Assembly: GCA_964592115.1 (NCBI GenBank)
Contig: CAZQCP010000052.1
Coordinates: 1-18,321, forward strand
Source of the DNA: Sva-07 sp964592115
Lineage (GTDB): Bacteria > Actinomycetota > Acidimicrobiia > Acidimicrobiales > Ilumatobacteraceae
DNA length: 18,321 bases
Direction of reading: 5' to 3'
In this document: positions 14,344 to 18,321 of the stretch, piece after piece
Numbering within the stretch: the first letter of the stretch is position 1
Layout of the letters: the number at the start of each line of letters is the position of its first letter
Made by a program: the position numbers and the translations under genes
The notes under the pieces: generated by a model
Told to the model about the DNA's origin: nothing
The model's database searches: none
Seen by the model: only the letters and a program-made list of their open reading frames with translations

Positions 14344-14922
14344 TCAGTCGCTTGCCGAGCGAGGTGCGCGGGGGTGGATCGCGGCGTGGTCACCCCGTTG
14401 GCGCAGCGCCCACGACACGGCGCGAATCGCGACCGCGAGGAACACCAGGTTGACGACCATGTTGGCGGTGACCAGTGCTCGTGCGCCCTGGCCGGTCGCG
14501 GTGATGTCGCCGAAGCCGACCGTCGTGAGGATGGTGACGGTGAAGTACAGCCCGTCGATCTTGGTGCGCAGCCCGTCGATCTGATCGTCGTGCGCGGACC
14601 CGAGGACGAAGTAGATGGTTGAGAACGAGACGATCAGCAACGTGAGCGCGATCGCCAACGACCGCACGGCGGTCAGCAGTGGGTGCTCGCTGACCAGAAC
14701 CTGGTGGGCGCCATGCACCGACACCGGGATGAGCGCGCCGATCGCGGCGATGACGAGCAACGCTGCCAGCAGGTTGGAACGGTCGCCGTCGAGTGGTGCC
14801 GCGAAGTAGACGAGCACGGCCAGCCCAGCCACGCCGAGGACTTCGATGAGGACTCGGAACGTCTGGCGCGGCCGCAAGGTGTCCCGGAGGGTCCGGCTCG
14901 CGTCATGGTGTGCCTCGGTCAT
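14344..14922 (-). CDS. Potassium channel family membrane protein
   Basis: This is a 192-residue membrane protein with about four hydrophobic spans (near 24-42, 51-69, 87-108 and 146-170). The potassium selectivity filter TTVGFGD is at 133-139, placed between the last two spans as in two-helix pore domains. Preceding residues KIDGLYFTVTILT form the pore helix. There is no RCK/TrkA-N regulatory domain, so gating must depend on other signals. The start at 14922 gives a His/Asp/Arg-rich cytoplasmic N-terminus. It is divergent from the ABC importer operon and convergent with the tRNA gene. Family members pass potassium across the cell membrane. The TVGFGD filter supports potassium selectivity, but conductance is inferred. 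Confidence 0.88.
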   Translation of the reverse strand: MTEAHHDASRTLRDTLRPRQTFRVLIEVLGVAGLAVLVYFAAPLDGDRSNLLAALLVIAAIGALIPVSVHGAHQVLVSEHPLLTAVRSLAIALTLLIVSFSTIYFVLGSAHDDQIDGLRTKIDGLYFTVTILTTVGFGDITATGQGARALVTANMVVNLVFLAVAIRAVSWALRQRGDHAAIHPRAPRSASD

Positions 14923-14999
14923 CGTCCGATCTTCCCACCATCACGCACATCACCCTCGCCATACCCGCGCACTGCGGCAGCCCGACGTCACGTGTGCTG

Positions 15000-15030
15000 A
15001 TTGCATCTGGGGTCTGACCCCGGATGCAAT
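15000..15030. repeat. 31-bp near-perfect hairpin (REP-like palindrome)
   Basis: ATTGCATC (15000-15007) pairs with GATGCAAT (15023-15030), then one T-G pair, then GGGGT/ACCCC around a 3-nt loop CTG. The 14-pair stem contains the core GGGGTCTGACCCC. It lies in the 213-nt gap between the divergent channel and importer genes. It could be a REP-like interspersed element, a terminator or an operator. No T run follows in either direction. Confidence 0.75.
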
Positions 15031-15086
15031 CCCGGCATGGCGGGTCACATCGTTTCGTAGCGAACGGTCGGCGGGCTACGGTTGCG

Positions 15087-15098
15087 CGAACCGGTTCG
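15087..15098. promoter_or_regulatory. 12-bp palindrome 37 nt before the binding-protein gene
   Basis: CGAACCGGTTCG is a perfect dyad, followed by an overlapping GTTCGTGAAC half-match. A TACGGT box (15077-15082) fits TANNNT just upstream, so this dyad would sit at or after the transcription start, a normal place for a repressor site. The spacing differs from the mycobacterial SOS box (CGAAC-N4-GTTCG). Confidence 0.35.
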
Positions 15099-15135
15099 TG
15101 AACACGGTGAACTCGACGTGAACCCAGGGGGAATC

Positions 15136-16422
15136 ATGAGAAGAGCAACGTCAGTGGTCTGCCTCGCCGCCGCGATCAGCCTGATCGCCGCTGCGTGCGG
15201 CAGCGACGACGACGGCGGGTCAGCGTCGGGTGACCCGGCACCGGCAGACACGTCGGACTCCGGCGGCGATGATGGTGATGGCGGCGAAGGTGACGGCGGC
15301 GCCGCGACCCCGTTCGACATCGACGCGGTGATCGCTGCCGACCCCGACTGCGCCGACCCCGTCACCGGCGACCCGATCCGCATCGGCTACGCCGCCGACT
15401 TCTCCGACCTCGGCGGTTTCGCCGACGTCCCGGCGTCGGAAGCGGCCGCGTTCTTCATCCGGCAGGTCAACTGCTCGGGCGGCGTCAACGGTTCGCCGCT
15501 CGAGCTCGTCGTGCGCGACATCTCCGGTGACCCAGAGACCACAGCCCTCGCGGCGACCGAGCTGGTCGCCGAAGGCGTGGTGGCCATGCTCGGCCCACCG
15601 TTCCCCGACTTCGGCTTCCCGCTCCTGCAGGTCACGAACGGCGAGGTGGCGGTGCTGTTCACGGCCTCGACCGAACCGGCGCTCAGCGACCCGGCCGCGC
15701 TCTCGTTCCTCGTCGCGTTCGACGACACGCAGCAGGCGACCGCGGCGGCACAGTTCGCGCTCGACCAGGGTTGGGAAACGGCGGTGACGTTCTCGTCGCC
15801 TGGGCCGTACTTCGGGTACAACCCCGAGGTGTTCACCGAGGTGTTCGAAGATGGTGGCGGCACGGTCATCAAGGACTTCACGTTCGTCCCCGCCGACGAC
15901 GTCGACTTCTCGACCCAGGTCAACGAGATCGCAGCCGGGGATCACCCCGACGTCGTCTACACAGCGATGCTGTCGTTCCAGCTCACGGCGCTCAAGGGCC
16001 AGATGGTCGGCGCCGGGATCGACACGAACTATCTGACGACCGACGCGTTCGAGGCCACCGGCGGATATGCCGGCGACAACATCGAAGGCATCTTCCACAC
16101 GACCCACGCCTTCCCGACTGCCAACGACGGCCGCATCGTCACGTTCGACGAGGCGTTCGCCGCGTCCACCGGGGCGGGCAGCGAGAGCCCGACGTTCGCC
16201 GGCCTGGCCGTCGACGGCATCGCCGTGATCATCGACTCGATCCTGCGTACGGGATCGACCGATCCGGCCGTCGTCGGCGCGGCGATCCCCGATGCCACCG
16301 ACGTACAGGGTCTGACCGGCACGCTGACGTACAACGGCACGGGCACGCCGACGAAGGCGGTGTACATCCACCAGGTGGTCGACGGCGCACCTTCCCTGGC
16401 GGCCACGATCCAGGTGGATTGA
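15136..16422 (+). CDS. ABC importer substrate-binding lipoprotein, branched-chain amino acid type
   Basis: This is a 428-residue lipoprotein. The basic start (MRRATS), hydrophobic stretch and IAAAC at 17-21 make a type II signal sequence with Cys21 as the lipid anchor. A very acidic, glycine-rich linker (about 22-57) keeps the domain off the membrane. From ~80 on it is a type 1 periplasmic-binding fold of the LivJ/LivK/HAAT group (IRIGYAADFSDLGGFADVPA, then QVNCSGGVNGSPLELVVRD, then AMLGPPFPDFGFPLLQV and a C-terminal VDGIAVIIDSILR segment). The ATG at 15136 has GGGGGA upstream. The next gene starts 5 nt after its stop. The family binds amino acids, amides, urea or aromatic compounds, and the true ligand cannot be read from sequence. 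Confidence 0.93.
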   Translation: MRRATSVVCLAAAISLIAAACGSDDDGGSASGDPAPADTSDSGGDDGDGGEGDGGAATPFDIDAVIAADPDCADPVTGDPIRIGYAADFSDLGGFADVPASEAAAFFIRQVNCSGGVNGSPLELVVRDISGDPETTALAATELVAEGVVAMLGPPFPDFGFPLLQVTNGEVAVLFTASTEPALSDPAALSFLVAFDDTQQATAAAQFALDQGWETAVTFSSPGPYFGYNPEVFTEVFEDGGGTVIKDFTFVPADDVDFSTQVNEIAAGDHPDVVYTAMLSFQLTALKGQMVGAGIDTNYLTTDAFEATGGYAGDNIEGIFHTTHAFPTANDGRIVTFDEAFAASTGAGSESPTFAGLAVDGIAVIIDSILRTGSTDPAVVGAAIPDATDVQGLTGTLTYNGTGTPTKAVYIHQVVDGAPSLAATIQVD

Positions 16423-16427
16423 CCGCG

Positions 16428-17153
16428 ATGAACGACGGCCAGCCGCTGCTCCGGGTCAGCGGGCTGTCGATCAACTACGGCTCGATCGCCGCGGTTCGCG
16501 ACGTCGACCTCACCGTCGAGCGCGGTGAGGTCGTCGGGCTGATCGGCCCGAACGGTGCCGGCAAGACGACCACGCTCGGCGGCATCGCCGGTCTCTTGCG
16601 CCCGCGTTCGGGCGTGGTCGAGCTGGCCGGCGATGACATCACCGGGCGCCCGCCCGACTGGATCGTGCGCCACGGGTTGGCGTTGGTTCCCGAACACCGC
16701 CGTTTGTTCCGTGACCTCACGGTGCACGAGAACCTCCTCGTCGGTGGCGTCACGGCCACGCCAGCCGAACGCACCGAACGCATCGCCGAGGTGGAAGTGC
16801 TGTTCCCGGTGCTCGCCGCCAAGCGCACGACCAAGGCCGGGTTCTTGTCGGGCGGCGAGGCGCAGCAGCTGGCGATCGGGCGGGCGCTGATGGGCAACCC
16901 CGACGTGTTGTTGATGGACGAGCCGTCGCTCGGGCTGGCGCCGACGCTCGTCGACGTGGTGTTCGGATTGATCGACACGCTGCGCGCCGACGGGCGGACC
17001 CTCCTCGTCGTCGAGCAGAACGCGAAGCGGATGCTGCAGGTGGCCGACCGCGCGTACGTCATGCGCAGTGGCGAGATCGCCGCTCAGGGCACGGGGAGCG
17101 AGCTCGCCGGTCTCGCCGACCTCTTCGACGAGTACGTCGGCGGGCGTTCGTGA
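16428..17153 (+). CDS. livF: ABC importer ATPase, LivF type
   Basis: This is a 241-residue cytoplasmic ATPase that powers the importer. Walker A GPNGAGKT is at 40-47, the PEHRRLFRDLTVHENL segment at 88-103, the signature LSGGEAQQ at 140-147 and Walker B VLLMDEPS at 160-167. The VVEQN stretch stands where other ABC proteins have a switch histidine, a normal LivF trait that sets it apart from LivG. The short length (~240) also fits LivF. AGGTGG lies 10 nt before the ATG. The stop overlaps the livH GTG start as GTGA. A LivG partner is not in the window and would be expected downstream. Confidence 0.95.
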   Translation: MNDGQPLLRVSGLSINYGSIAAVRDVDLTVERGEVVGLIGPNGAGKTTTLGGIAGLLRPRSGVVELAGDDITGRPPDWIVRHGLALVPEHRRLFRDLTVHENLLVGGVTATPAERTERIAEVEVLFPVLAAKRTTKAGFLSGGEAQQLAIGRALMGNPDVLLMDEPSLGLAPTLVDVVFGLIDTLRADGRTLLVVEQNAKRMLQVADRAYVMRSGEIAAQGTGSELAGLADLFDEYVGGRS

Positions 17154-18037
17154 CCCAACTGCTGCAGCAGTTGGTCGACGGGCTCGGCCGGGGCAGCGAG
17201 TACGCGCTGATCGCCCTCGGCATCGCCGTGATCTTCGGCGTCATGCACCTCGTCAACTTCGCCCACGGCGAGACGATCACGGTTGCCGCCTACGTCACCT
17301 ACTGGATGTTCACGATGGATCTCGCCTGGTGGGCGTACATCCCGGCGATCATCGCCGCCGCCACAGCCACGTCGGTGGCGATCGAGTTCGTCGCCTTCCG
17401 GCGCGTCCGCGGCGCCGCCGACTCGACGTTGCTGCTCACATCGTTCGGCGTCGTGTTCGTCGTGCAGGCGTTCTTCACGATGTTCGTGTCGCCGAACGTC
17501 AAGAGCTTCAACCGGCCCGGTTGGATCACCAAGACGGTGTCGCTCGGCGGCATCCGCTTCGAGGTCTTCGACCTGGTGACCGTCGGCGTCACCGCGATCA
17601 CGTTGCTCGCCGTGGTGGCGCTGCTGCAGCGCACGATGTTCGGCCTCTCGCTGCGCGCCGCGGCGGAGGACTTCGACGCCGCCCGGTTGATGGGCATCCG
17701 CAGCGACCGTGTCATCCGCGGCGCCTTCTTGCTCGCCGGCGTGCTCGCCGGCATCGCCGCCGTGTTCGTGCTGATGCGCACCGGGCGGGCATCGCCGTCG
17801 GCTGGCCTGACGCCGATGCTCAAGGGTGTGCTGGCGGCGCTGATCGGCGGGCTCGGGAGCCTTGGCGGCGCGGTGATCGGCGGGTTCGCCCTCGGTCTCG
17901 TCGAGGTGCTGTTGATCTCCCGGCTGCCCCAAGGCTGGGCCGGGCTCACGAACGGCATCGTGTTCGGGCTGATCGCGCTGCTCTTCGTGTTCCGGCCCGG
18001 CGGGATCATCAACGTCGGCACCGCGGAGCGCGTCTGA
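17150..18037 (+). CDS. livH: ABC importer permease, LivH type
   Basis: This is a 295-residue permease with about eight hydrophobic spans. Family landmarks are LGIAVIFGVMHLVNFAHGE near residues 23-41, RAAAEDFDAARLMGI with the cytoplasmic loop that contacts the ATPase, and KGVLAALIGGLGSLGGAVIGG near the C-terminus. It forms the channel with LivM. The GTG start overlaps the livF stop (GTGA). The C-terminus has the usual RPGGI ending (RPGGIINVGT). Substrate follows the binding protein and is not known. Confidence 0.95.
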   Translation: MTQLLQQLVDGLGRGSEYALIALGIAVIFGVMHLVNFAHGETITVAAYVTYWMFTMDLAWWAYIPAIIAAATATSVAIEFVAFRRVRGAADSTLLLTSFGVVFVVQAFFTMFVSPNVKSFNRPGWITKTVSLGGIRFEVFDLVTVGVTAITLLAVVALLQRTMFGLSLRAAAEDFDAARLMGIRSDRVIRGAFLLAGVLAGIAAVFVLMRTGRASPSAGLTPMLKGVLAALIGGLGSLGGAVIGGFALGLVEVLLISRLPQGWAGLTNGIVFGLIALLFVFRPGGIINVGTAERV

Positions 18038-18054
18038 TGGAGCTGCGGCGGTGA
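18037..18054 (+). CDS. Five-codon minicistron between livH and livM (speculative)
   Basis: ATG GAG CTG CGG CGG TGA (MELRR) begins inside the livH stop (TGATG) and ends inside the livM start (GTGA). It may pass ribosomes from livH to livM. It could also be chance in a short gap, with the GGAG simply acting as the livM ribosome binding site. Confidence 0.2.
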   Translation: MELRR

Positions 18055-18321
18055 CATCGACCGACGTGATCGAGCGCAAGGTCGCTCCCGTCGTCGGCGC
18101 CTGTGTGCTGTTCGGCGTGCTCGTCGCCGGTGGGTTGCTCTACGCCGCGTTCGGCACACCGTCGCGCGACGGCCTCGTCACCCAGATGCTGATCAACGCC
18201 GTGATCGTGGTCGGCATCCACGTCTACATCGGCAACACCGGCGTGCTGTCGTTCGGTCACATCGGGTTCGGCGCGATCGCCGGGTACACGTTCGCCATCT
18301 TGGCGATCTCCGTCGAGCGGA
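18051..18321 (+). CDS. livM: ABC importer permease, LivM type, N-terminal part
   Basis: Partial gene: 90 residues before the right edge. The GTG at 18051 is preceded by GGAG with 8-nt spacing. After a short charged start (VTSTDVIERKVAP) there is a first span (VVGACVLFGVLVAGGLLYAA). LVTQMLINAVIVVGIHVYIG and the LivM hallmark NTGVLSFGHIGFGAIAGYT follow. It pairs with LivH as the second half of the channel. It continues beyond the window, and livG is expected after it. Confidence 0.93.
   Translation, partial: MTSTDVIERKVAPVVGACVLFGVLVAGGLLYAAFGTPSRDGLVTQMLINAVIVVGIHVYIGNTGVLSFGHIGFGAIAGYTFAILAISVER

Noticed and set aside
15087..15098. SOS/LexA box
   Set aside because: The half-sites CGAAC and GTTCG are only 2 nt apart, not 4 as in the mycobacterial-type box, and the downstream gene is not a repair gene.

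Overview
The window is GC-rich (roughly two thirds G+C by eye), with GTG starts, tightly packed genes and frequent ATGA/GTGA stop-start overlaps. These features, a plant-type (class II) DAHP synthase and a nadD / LCP-like / rsfS cluster point to a high-GC actinobacterium. An Acidimicrobiia (Ilumatobacter-like) source is my best guess, but this is inference and no marker here proves it. I see no insertion sequence, phage gene, CRISPR array or plasmid function, so this is mostly core chromosome.

Left part (1-5166), all on the minus strand, read right to left: class II DAHP synthase (first shikimate step), a serine beta-lactamase-fold hydrolase, a coupled unknown protein, an ECF sigma factor, its likely membrane-anchored regulator (ATGA overlap), a questionable small ORF coupled to that regulator, and the N-terminus of a ROK-family sugar kinase or regulator cut by the window edge.

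Middle part (5332-10603): a polyphosphate kinase 2 on the plus strand faces a sigma-70 (group 2-like) gene across a shared hairpin. Upstream of that sigma gene is a motif-rich 272-nt gap. A ZIP-family metal transporter (minus) is divergent from an overlapping plus-strand cluster: nadD (NAD synthesis), an LCP/LytR-like membrane-anchored protein that appears to lack the usual catalytic motif, and rsfS (ribosome silencing factor).

Right-middle part (10580-14922): on the minus strand, a fused glycosyltransferase-2/methyltransferase gene lies 3 nt upstream of a large multi-span membrane protein resembling GT-C glycosyltransferases. Together they suggest lipid-linked sugar or cell-surface glycan assembly. 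A plus-strand tRNA-Ala(GGC) with a strong terminator follows, then a minus-strand two-pore-helix-type potassium channel.

Right part (15136-end): an ABC importer operon of the branched-chain amino acid (Liv/HAAT) family in the order binding lipoprotein - livF - livH - livM (cut by the window edge).

I did not find a convincing new multi-gene system. The items most worth checking are the catalytically altered LCP-like protein between nadD and rsfS, the GT2-methyltransferase fusion with its membrane partner, the sigma factor with altered promoter-contact residues and a structured upstream region, the palindromic element at 15000-15030, and the five-codon minicistron bridging livH and livM.
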